Shown piece after piece: positions 1-5,450 of a stretch of 6,586 nucleotides of DNA. Position 1 is the stretch's first letter; each line of letters opens with the position of its first letter. This DNA is from an uncultured Clostridia bacterium (lineage in GTDB: Bacteria; Bacillota; Clostridia; Oscillospirales; Acutalibacteraceae), in NCBI GenBank assembly GCA_947171615.1, contig CAMVYG010000127.1, positions 1 to 6,586 on the forward strand, in the 5' to 3' direction. The notes under the pieces were generated by a model that made no database searches, was not told the origin of the DNA, and worked only from the letters and a program-made list of their open reading frames with translations. A program made the translations under genes and the position numbers.

Positions 1-91
1 TGAATAGGCCTTTTTGCTAACAGCCATTTGGGGCAGACTGGGATTTCATGGAACGTAGTCCGTAACCCTTTTTATGCTTGAACCACAATGC

Positions 92-104
92 GTCAGTAAC
101 TGAC
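92..104. promoter_or_regulatory. Palindrome upstream of promoter (possible operator)
   Basis: This is a perfect inverted repeat, GTCAGT-A-ACTGAC, with 6-base arms and one central base. It lies about 43 bases upstream of the proposed -35 box. Its position and symmetry suit a dimeric regulator, but I recognise no known operator consensus, so its function is an inference. Confidence 0.35.
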
Positions 105-122
105 AAAATAGCGGATTTGGAC

Positions 123-134
123 ACATCAAGATGT
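123..134. promoter_or_regulatory. Second palindrome just upstream of the -35 box (possible operator)
   Basis: This is an inverted repeat, ACATC-AA-GATGT, with perfect 5-base arms. It ends 12 bases before the proposed -35 box. Its centre is about 30 bases from the centre of the palindrome at 92-104, close to three helical turns, so the two could be bound on the same face of DNA. The arm sequences of the two palindromes differ, which argues against one protein binding both identically. Confidence 0.3.
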
Positions 135-146
135 CTGCTTTGTGCA

Positions 147-176
147 TTTACAACAAAAGAAAACATGTCTTATAAT
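147..176 (+). promoter_or_regulatory. Sigma-A-type promoter of the transporter operon
   Basis: A -35 box TTTACA (147-152, five of six consensus bases) is followed by an 18-base spacer and a perfect -10 box TATAAT (171-176). Transcription would start near 183, giving a leader of about 65 bases before the lipoprotein gene. The surrounding DNA is AT-rich compared with the genes. No other promoter of this quality was found in the window, so it probably serves the whole gene set. Confidence 0.75.
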
Positions 177-189
177 TATTTTTATAAGA

Positions 190-209
190 GCCGGGAAATG
201 AAATCCGGC
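190..209 (+). other. Hairpin at the 5' end of the leader RNA
   Basis: GCCGGG (190-195) pairs with TCCGGC (204-209), giving five Watson-Crick pairs and one G-U pair around an 8-base A-rich loop. It starts about 7 bases after the predicted transcription start and is followed by an A-run, not a T-run, so it is not a terminator. A hairpin at the extreme 5' end often slows mRNA decay; that role is inferred here. Confidence 0.4.
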
Positions 210-248
210 AAAAAAGTTGAATCGAGATGAAAAGAAAGGATGAAAAAC

Positions 249-1985
249 ATGAAGCATGCAAAAAAATGGCTGGCTCTGGTATTGGCTGTTCTGCTGGCGC
301 TTTCCGTGACCGCCTGCGGCGGCGATGGATCGTCTGCCCCGGAGCCTTCCTCCAAATCCACGACCCCTGAGAGCTCGGCCGAGCCTGTCGATACAGGTGA
401 TGACAGTTTATTCGATGAGAACGGCAGATACAAAGAGCCTGTGAAAATCACTTTCAGCAAGGTGATGTATCCCGGCGCAAAGTATCCGGCCGATCAATCT
501 CCTGAAGATAACTTCATTTTTGATTTTCTCAAGGAGCGTTACAATATTGAGATGGAGCTGGCCTGGAGTGCGGAAGCTTCCGAGTACAACAATAAGCTGT
601 CCATTAACATTGCCTCCGGCGAGCTGTGCGATCTGATGTATGTAGATAACTATCTCACATTCCGTCAGATGGTGGATAATGATCTGCTGGCCGATATCAC
701 CGATATTTACCCCAAGTATCGCGGCGCTACGCTGGAGCTGGTCAACAATTCTTTTGATAACCGTGATATTGAGGCCGTTACCGTCAATGGCAGACAGCTG
801 GCCATCCCCGGCAGCAATCTGGGATATGCCCAGAACCTGCTGTGGCTCAGAAAGGACTGGCTTGATGCCTTGAATCTGGAAGTGCCCCATACGCTGGACG
901 AGATCGCCGCAGTTTTGGAAGCCTTTGTTACAAAGGATCCTGACGGCAATGGGCAGAATGACACCACGGGTCTGGTGGTTCATGCGACGAAGCCCGTCTT
1001 TGGCTATGCCAATAACTATGGCCTGGAGTCCGTTTTCAATGCGTTTGACGTATATCCCCGCCAGTGGATGGCCGATGAAAACGGCCAGGTGTATTACGGC
1101 TCTACCGATCCCAAAGCGAAAGAAGCTCTGGCACTGCTGGCCGACTGGTACCAGAAGGGTCTGGTCGACAAGCAGTTCCCCACCCGCATCGGCTCCGGTG
1201 AGACCGAGGCTCTGTGGACCTCCGGCACTGCCGGCGCCAAGTTCGGCGCATGGTGGGCCGTGGCTAACGACGCCATGGTAAACGCGCCTGATCTGGAGTA
1301 TGTTGCTGTTCCCGCTCCTCTCAACGGTGAAGGTGAATTCAACTATATGACCGGCTCTGCCACCAATCAGATGTGCGTGATCAGCAAGGAATGTGAGCAC
1401 CCGGAGGCTGCCATTATTGCCTTGGGCGCCAACAACGAAGTGGTTCGTGGAACTCACGATCCCGAAGATGAAATTGCCTGCAAATATGCCGAGATGCGTC
1501 TGGAAATGGCCAACAGCGGCGCTGTGGACGATCAGGGCGGACGCTCTCTGAATGTGCTGGGCGCTTTGACCTTTGACTATTTTGACGTGGTGCCCCAGTT
1601 GGGTAAGTGTGTGCAGTCCATGGTCGATACCGGATCGTACGAAGAGTATCCCGGCATGACCGACTATGACCGCAGTCAGTGTGACGTCGCCAGGAAGTTT
1701 GCCGAAGGTGAGCGGGATGAAATGGGCTTCTGGGCTTACTGGACACGCTATATGGCCAGCAATGTTACAGAAGAAGGCAACCCGGTTTATGCCGCATACT
1801 ATTATGAAACCGAGTCCTCCACTTCTCTGAAGGCTACGCTGGATACCCTTGAGGATGAGATGTATCTGCAAATTATTGTAGGGGAAAAGCCTGTGGAATA
1901 CTTCGATGAGTTTGTAAGCCAGTGGAAGGCTTTGGGCGGAGATACCCTCACCGCGGAGGTCCAGGCTATTGTTGACCAGGGATAA
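249..1985 (+). CDS. Extracellular solute-binding lipoprotein of a sugar ABC importer (LplA/YtcQ-like)
   Basis: This is the ligand-capture subunit of an ABC importer, tethered outside the membrane by lipid. The start is set at ATG 249 and not the in-frame ATG 240, because the ribosome binding site AGAAAGGA (233-240) runs into the earlier codon but sits 8 bases before 249. The 578-residue protein opens with a basic N-region (MKHAKK), a leucine/alanine-rich core and a lipobox VTAC with Cys23 as the lipidation site, then a Ser/Pro/Glu-rich linker to about residue 53. The rest fits a family 1-type binding protein of the large LplA class, usually about 500-580 residues. A loop D230-P-D-G-N-G-Q-N-D238 resembles an EF-hand-like calcium site seen in relatives. 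The ligand cannot be read from sequence; an oligosaccharide is likeliest given the LplB/LplC permeases and the YesM-type kinase. A peptide or other ligand is not excluded. Confidence 0.92.
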   Translation: MKHAKKWLALVLAVLLALSVTACGGDGSSAPEPSSKSTTPESSAEPVDTGDDSLFDENGRYKEPVKITFSKVMYPGAKYPADQSPEDNFIFDFLKERYNIEMELAWSAEASEYNNKLSINIASGELCDLMYVDNYLTFRQMVDNDLLADITDIYPKYRGATLELVNNSFDNRDIEAVTVNGRQLAIPGSNLGYAQNLLWLRKDWLDALNLEVPHTLDEIAAVLEAFVTKDPDGNGQNDTTGLVVHATKPVFGYANNYGLESVFNAFDVYPRQWMADENGQVYYGSTDPKAKEALALLADWYQKGLVDKQFPTRIGSGETEALWTSGTAGAKFGAWWAVANDAMVNAPDLEYVAVPAPLNGEGEFNYMTGSATNQMCVISKECEHPEAAIIALGANNEVVRGTHDPEDEIACKYAEMRLEMANSGAVDDQGGRSLNVLGALTFDYFDVVPQLGKCVQSMVDTGSYEEYPGMTDYDRSQCDVARKFAEGERDEMGFWAYWTRYMASNVTEEGNPVYAAYYYETESSTSLKATLDTLEDEMYLQIIVGEKPVEYFDEFVSQWKALGGDTLTAEVQAIVDQG

Positions 1986-2027
1986 CAGAGGGCAAAAAAC
2001 AATTCCATATCGATTTGTAAGAAACTG

Positions 2028-2043
2028 ATACGGTATGCCGTAT
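2028..2043 (+). repeat. Small inverted repeat before the intercistronic hairpin
   Basis: ATACGG (2028-2033) and CCGTAT (2038-2043) form a perfect 6-bp stem around the loop TATG. Its last two bases are also the first two of the larger hairpin at 2042-2084, so full formation of both is mutually exclusive at the boundary. It may be a DNA site or simply part of the folded intercistronic RNA. Confidence 0.35.
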
Positions 2044-2084
2044 GGCGAAAGGGCGCCCGGTTTGAGCCGGACGTCCTTTGCCAT
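2042..2084 (+). other. Long intercistronic hairpin between binding-protein and permease genes
   Basis: The arms at 2042-2060 and 2067-2084 pair over about 18 positions, with one bulged G, one G-U pair and one C-A mismatch, around the loop TTTGAG. The downstream sequence (TTCAGGCTGG) has no T-run, so this is not a classical intrinsic terminator. A stable hairpin placed just after the binding-protein gene and before the permease genes usually protects the upstream mRNA from 3' decay, so that more binding protein than permease is made; the REP elements after malE in Escherichia coli are the known precedent. Function here is inferred from position and structure. Confidence 0.65.
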
Positions 2085-2114
2085 TTCAGGCTGGTTTGTA
2101 AGGAGGGAACACCC

Positions 2115-3005
2115 GTGTACAACAAAAAGAATGCCCGCTACTATCACGCCATGATGCTTCCCGGTGTAATTTTTCTTATTATTTTTTCCGTTGTCCCCAT
2201 GTTTGGCATTGTTATGGCGTTTCAAAATTTTGTTCCTGCCAAAGGGCTTTTTGGCTCTCAGTTTGTAGGGCTTGCCAATTTTAAGCGTCTTTTCATGCTG
2301 CCGGATTTCTGGCGTATTTTGGAAAACACGCTGGTGATCGCCGTATCCAAAATTATTTTGGGAACGCTGGCGGCGATCGTATTCGCCATTTTGCTCAACG
2401 AGTGCAACAATGTGATGTACAAGCGTTTTATTCAAACCGCCGTATATCTGCCCCATTTTCTTTCCTGGGTTATCCTGGCGGTGATGTTCAGCAATATTTT
2501 TTCCTATACGGGCATTGTCAATCAGCTGGTCACAGCCTGCGGCGGCGAGCCTACCATGTTCATGATCAGTAATACCTGGTTCCGGCCTATTATTATCGGT
2601 ACCGAGGTTTGGAAGGAATTTGGCTACAACGCTGTGATCTACGTGGCGGCCATGACCGGTATTGATCCCACTCTGTACGAGGCGGCCGATATCGATGGCG
2701 CCAACCGCTGGAAACGGATCTGGCACATTACCCTTCCCGGTATTTTGCCTACCATTATTCTGATGAGTACCCTGAACATGGGACAGGTACTTAACGCCGG
2801 TTTCGATCAGGTATTTAACATGTATTCTCCTCTGGTTTATCAAACCGGAGACATCATCGATACCTATGTATACCGCACGGGACTGGTGAATATCCAGTAC
2901 AGCTTTGCCACCGCGGTAGGATTGTTCAAATCCATCATCGGCTTTACACTGCTGGCCTCAGCCTATAAGCTGGCAGATAAATTCTGCGGTTATCGGATTT
3001 TTTAA
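2115..3005 (+). CDS. ABC sugar transporter permease, LplB-type
   Basis: This is one of the two membrane-spanning subunits of the importer. Translation starts at GTG 2115, supported by AGGAGG at 2101-2106 with an 8-base spacer; the product is 296 residues, normal for the family. About six membrane helices are expected, the first near residues 13-36 and others near 72-94 and 115-130. The signature YLPHFLSW (111-118) is typical of LplB-type permeases. The cytoplasmic EAA loop, which docks onto the ATPase, is intact: E189-A-A, D194-G-A, and I205-T-L-P208. The stop codon lies inside the ribosome binding site region of the next gene, 11 bases away, so the two permeases are probably translationally coupled and form a heterodimer. 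Binding-protein-dependent sugar transport is well supported; the exact substrate is not. Confidence 0.93.
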   Translation: MYNKKNARYYHAMMLPGVIFLIIFSVVPMFGIVMAFQNFVPAKGLFGSQFVGLANFKRLFMLPDFWRILENTLVIAVSKIILGTLAAIVFAILLNECNNVMYKRFIQTAVYLPHFLSWVILAVMFSNIFSYTGIVNQLVTACGGEPTMFMISNTWFRPIIIGTEVWKEFGYNAVIYVAAMTGIDPTLYEAADIDGANRWKRIWHITLPGILPTIILMSTLNMGQVLNAGFDQVFNMYSPLVYQTGDIIDTYVYRTGLVNIQYSFATAVGLFKSIIGFTLLASAYKLADKFCGYRIF

Positions 3006-3016
3006 GGAGGTGCGGT

Positions 3017-3925
3017 ATGTTAAAGCAAAAAACTGAACCGAGGCGGCGCAGGAAACGGACGGCTGCCGATATCCTTGTCAGTGTAGCCCTGCTGTTCTGT
3101 GCCTTGATCTGTCTGGTGCCTATTTTAAATACCATTGCCATTTCCTTCAGCGACCGTACCAGCGCGGCTATGGGGGAGGTCAGCTTTTGGCCGGTCAATT
3201 TTAATCTGGGATCCTACAAAGCCATCATGGAAGAACGGCAGTTTGGCCAGTCCTTTAAGATTTCCGCGATTCGGGTGGTTTTGGGAACCTCCATCAATAT
3301 GCTATTGTCCATCCTCATGGCGTATCCGCTTTCCAAAAGTCCGCGGTTTTTCAAAAGCAAGCGCATTTACATGTGGTTTGTGGTGTTTACCATGATGTTC
3401 AGCGGAGGGTTGGTACCCACTTTTATGGTGGTGCGCAATTTGGGAATTATGGATACCCTCTGGGCGTTGGTATTACCTACCGCCGTACCGGTATTCAATG
3501 TGATCCTTCTGATGAATTTTTTCAAAAACATTCCCGGTTCTTTGGAAGAGGCCGCTTTTGTGGATGGCGCAAGCCCCTGGTATATTCTTTGGAAAATCTA
3601 TATTCCCCTTTCGAAAGCGGCTCTGGCCACCATTACCCTGTTTGCCGTAGTCACTCACTGGAACAGCTTTTTTGACGGCAAGATCTATATTAACAGTCTG
3701 GATAAGCTGCCGCTGCAAACGTATATTCAATCTTTATCCGCTGTGCTGGATCCCACTGCCATGGCTACCATGTCCCCGGAGGAGATCAAGGAAAAGCTGG
3801 CTATGTCCAGCCTGACCTTCAACTCTGCTAAAGTTATGGTGTCCATGCTGCCTATTCTGGTGATCTACCCGTTCCTGCAAAAGTATTTTGTAACGGGAAT
3901 TGTCATGGGCGCGGTAAAGGAATAA
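3017..3925 (+). CDS. ABC sugar transporter permease, LplC/YtcP-type (carbohydrate family 2)
   Basis: This is the second permease of the importer, 302 residues. ATG 3017 follows AAGGAGG (3004-3010) by 6 bases. After a basic N-terminus comes the first membrane helix (about residues 17-41), then an external segment with ISFSDRTSAAMGEVSFWP, a pattern common to LplC proteins. S129-G-G-L-V-P-T135 (the FSGGLVPT segment) and the LGIMDTLWALVLP stretch are further family hallmarks. The EAA loop is present as E178-A-A, D183-G-A and I196-P-L. These features match a partner that pairs with the gene immediately upstream. No ATPase gene follows, so ATP hydrolysis must come from a subunit encoded elsewhere, as is known for the MsmX-dependent transporters of Bacillus subtilis. 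Confidence 0.93.
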   Translation: MLKQKTEPRRRRKRTAADILVSVALLFCALICLVPILNTIAISFSDRTSAAMGEVSFWPVNFNLGSYKAIMEERQFGQSFKISAIRVVLGTSINMLLSILMAYPLSKSPRFFKSKRIYMWFVVFTMMFSGGLVPTFMVVRNLGIMDTLWALVLPTAVPVFNVILLMNFFKNIPGSLEEAAFVDGASPWYILWKIYIPLSKAALATITLFAVVTHWNSFFDGKIYINSLDKLPLQTYIQSLSAVLDPTAMATMSPEEIKEKLAMSSLTFNSAKVMVSMLPILVIYPFLQKYFVTGIVMGAVKE

Positions 3926-3959
3926 CCCTAAGGAATCTATGTGAAAAGGTGTGATCGAT

Positions 3960-5396
3960 ATGGAGCTGAAAACCTGCACGAAGGGGCCGTATTCCTATCG
4001 GCTGTGGAAACGGGAAAGCGCTGTTCCCGGTCCGGTAGCGGTGCTGCTGCCGGAGCCGGGAGAAACTGCGGAAGCCCTGGAAAAAAAGGCAGAGCTGTTT
4101 TTGGACGACGCATTTCAGCGGCAGTACGGCTGTTCGCTGCTGCTGCCGGAGGATGGGGAGGCGCTGAGTACCTGGAAGGGCGCCGCCGCTCTGCGCAGCG
4201 TTTTGTTTGAGTTGGAAAACACACAGGCAGCCGACCCCTGCCGGATGTATCTCATAGGAGGGGGAAACGCCTGGGCGGTGGGCTCCCGGTTTCCCCGGCG
4301 GTTTGCCGCCGTGATAGCAGTGGGAGGCAGGGCAGATCCCTATGCCGCCCGAAATTTGAAGTTTACCCCGGTTTGGGCGTTTGGCCGGGAAGGCGCTGAA
4401 GCAGAGGATCGCAAGGTGCCGGCTTCTCCCAAGCATACCGCTGCGGCTCTGCGCGCGTGCGGTTCCCGTTGTGTCCGGTACACCGGTGTGGAAGGGGATC
4501 AGTGTCTTTGGCAGAAAGCCCTGGGTGAAAAAGCGGTAACAGATTGGTTATTTGCGCAAACCAAAAAGAACCAGTTTGAAGTGACGTATTTACAGCCCGG
4601 CGTTTTCAAAATAGACGACTACTTTACTTCCTCGGCTTATCTGGTGTGCGGTACGGAAAAGGCGTTGCTTATTGATACCGGCATGGGGGAAGGAGATCTT
4701 CCCGCCCTGGTACACAGCCTGACGCCGCTGCCTGTAGAGGTGGCCATTACCCATCCTCACAGGGATCACATGGCCCAGGCGGAAAAGTTTTCCCGGGTTT
4801 GGTTTCATGAAGGAGATATTGGACGTCTGGAAGAATACCAGCGGCAGATGGAGAGCTTCTTTGGAGATCAGGGCCCTTCGGCTCCGGCAAAAGATCAGTT
4901 GCTTCCTCTGCGGGACGGAAGCAAAATTGATTTGGGCGGCGGAGTGGTCATTGAAGCGGTGGAATTTGGGGGCCATACGCCGAATTCGGTGGTATTCATC
5001 GATGGGTATCATAAATCCGTTTATACCGGCGACGCCATCGGTTCCGGCTATCTTGCACTGATGATCTGTACGACAAAGGAATGGAAACAGGTGATCTCTC
5101 ATTATCGGGAAAACCTGCGGCGCTTTCAAAAGCATCTGCCGGAGCTGCAGGAGTATGCCTGGCTGGGCGGGCACTACATTCAGGAAAATGGCTGCGATGT
5201 GGAGCGGCAGGAAGATTATCTTAGCGGAACCTCCGAATATTTTCTGCCCCTTTCCGGCACGGTGGTCTGTGATATGGAAGCGCTGTGTGAAAAGCTGTTG
5301 TCCGGAGAAATTTCTGAACAGGAGCTGATGAACGATCCTGGACACTACTGTACCTTTGGGAGTGCGGGAATGACGTTCCGTTTTACAGATCTGTAA
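3960..5396 (+). CDS. Two-domain protein: degenerate alpha/beta hydrolase fused to metallo-beta-lactamase-fold hydrolase
   Basis: This is a cytoplasmic protein of 478 residues with no signal peptide. ATG 3960 is preferred over in-frame GTG 3951, because AAGGTG (3946-3951) sits 8 bases before the ATG but overlaps the GTG. Residues 1-195 follow the layout of small prolyl-oligopeptidase/esterase-like hydrolases (YRL, PVAVLLPE, DPCRMYLIGGG, RFPRRFAAVI, VWAFG, CVRYTG, W-Q-K-A), but the nucleophile motif GxSxGG reads G100-G-G-N-A-W and the usual G-H near the end reads G179-D180. Serine and histidine are therefore missing; D150 may keep the acid position. Residues about 200-478 are a metallo-beta-lactamase fold with every expected metal ligand: H265, H267, D269, H270, H339, D358 and H405. 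This half should hydrolyse an ester, lactone or thioester with two bound metals, probably zinc. The gene follows the permease by 34 bases, suggesting a role in processing the imported compound. The substrate is unknown. Confidence 0.85.
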   Translation: MELKTCTKGPYSYRLWKRESAVPGPVAVLLPEPGETAEALEKKAELFLDDAFQRQYGCSLLLPEDGEALSTWKGAAALRSVLFELENTQAADPCRMYLIGGGNAWAVGSRFPRRFAAVIAVGGRADPYAARNLKFTPVWAFGREGAEAEDRKVPASPKHTAAALRACGSRCVRYTGVEGDQCLWQKALGEKAVTDWLFAQTKKNQFEVTYLQPGVFKIDDYFTSSAYLVCGTEKALLIDTGMGEGDLPALVHSLTPLPVEVAITHPHRDHMAQAEKFSRVWFHEGDIGRLEEYQRQMESFFGDQGPSAPAKDQLLPLRDGSKIDLGGGVVIEAVEFGGHTPNSVVFIDGYHKSVYTGDAIGSGYLALMICTTKEWKQVISHYRENLRRFQKHLPELQEYAWLGGHYIQENGCDVERQEDYLSGTSEYFLPLSGTVVCDMEALCEKLLSGEISEQELMNDPGHYCTFGSAGMTFRFTDL

Positions 5397-5401
5397 AACG
5401 G
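5378..5401. repeat. Perfect 24-base palindrome over the stop codon of the hydrolase gene
   Basis: The left half CCGTTTTACAGA (5378-5389) is followed directly by its exact reverse complement (5390-5401). The TAA stop codon of the upstream gene (5394-5396) lies in the right half. As RNA it would fold as a 10-bp stem with a GAUC loop. Neither strand has a T-run after it, so a classical terminator is not supported. It could be a protein-binding site in DNA, or an RNA element separating the metabolic genes from the kinase gene. Confidence 0.6.
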
Positions 5402-5450
5402 CAATTCCGGCAAGGAGCAGGCGTTTTCCGTAAATTTGGGAGGCTGAACG

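Noticed and set aside
1..60. Tail of an upstream terminator (GGCC then TTTTT at 8-15)
   Set aside because: It might be the right arm and T-run of a terminator, but the left arm would lie outside the window, so it cannot be supported.
240..248. Upstream in-frame ATG as start of the lipoprotein gene
   Set aside because: The ribosome binding site AGAAAGGA ends on the first base of this codon, leaving no spacer, while ATG 249 has an 8-base spacer and gives a normal signal peptide.
1986..2114. Intrinsic terminator after the binding-protein gene
   Set aside because: The hairpin is strong but no T-run follows, and the permease genes downstream have no recognisable promoter of their own.
408..2843. 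An 811-codon open frame on the - strand opposite the binding-protein and permease genes
   Set aside because: It is in exact codon register with both sense genes, so it stays open simply because TTA, CTA and TCA codons are rare there; it ends at the TTA leucine codon at 408-410. Its translation is rich in His, Gln and Asn with no recognisable domain, and the sense genes are clearly real.
3951..3959. GTG start for the fusion protein
   Set aside because: It overlaps the AAGGTG ribosome binding site; ATG 3960 is correctly spaced from it.
4043..4152. Repeated CTGCTGCCGGAG (coding LLPE twice) as an internal duplication
   Set aside because: The match is only about 12 bases of a codon-biased leucine-proline-glutamate stretch, and the two copies fall on different predicted strands of the fold; chance is the simpler explanation.
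4590..5345. A 251-codon open frame on the - strand opposite the metallo-hydrolase domain
   Set aside because: It has the same codon-register explanation as the longer antisense frame; the sense strand carries the intact metal-ligand motifs.
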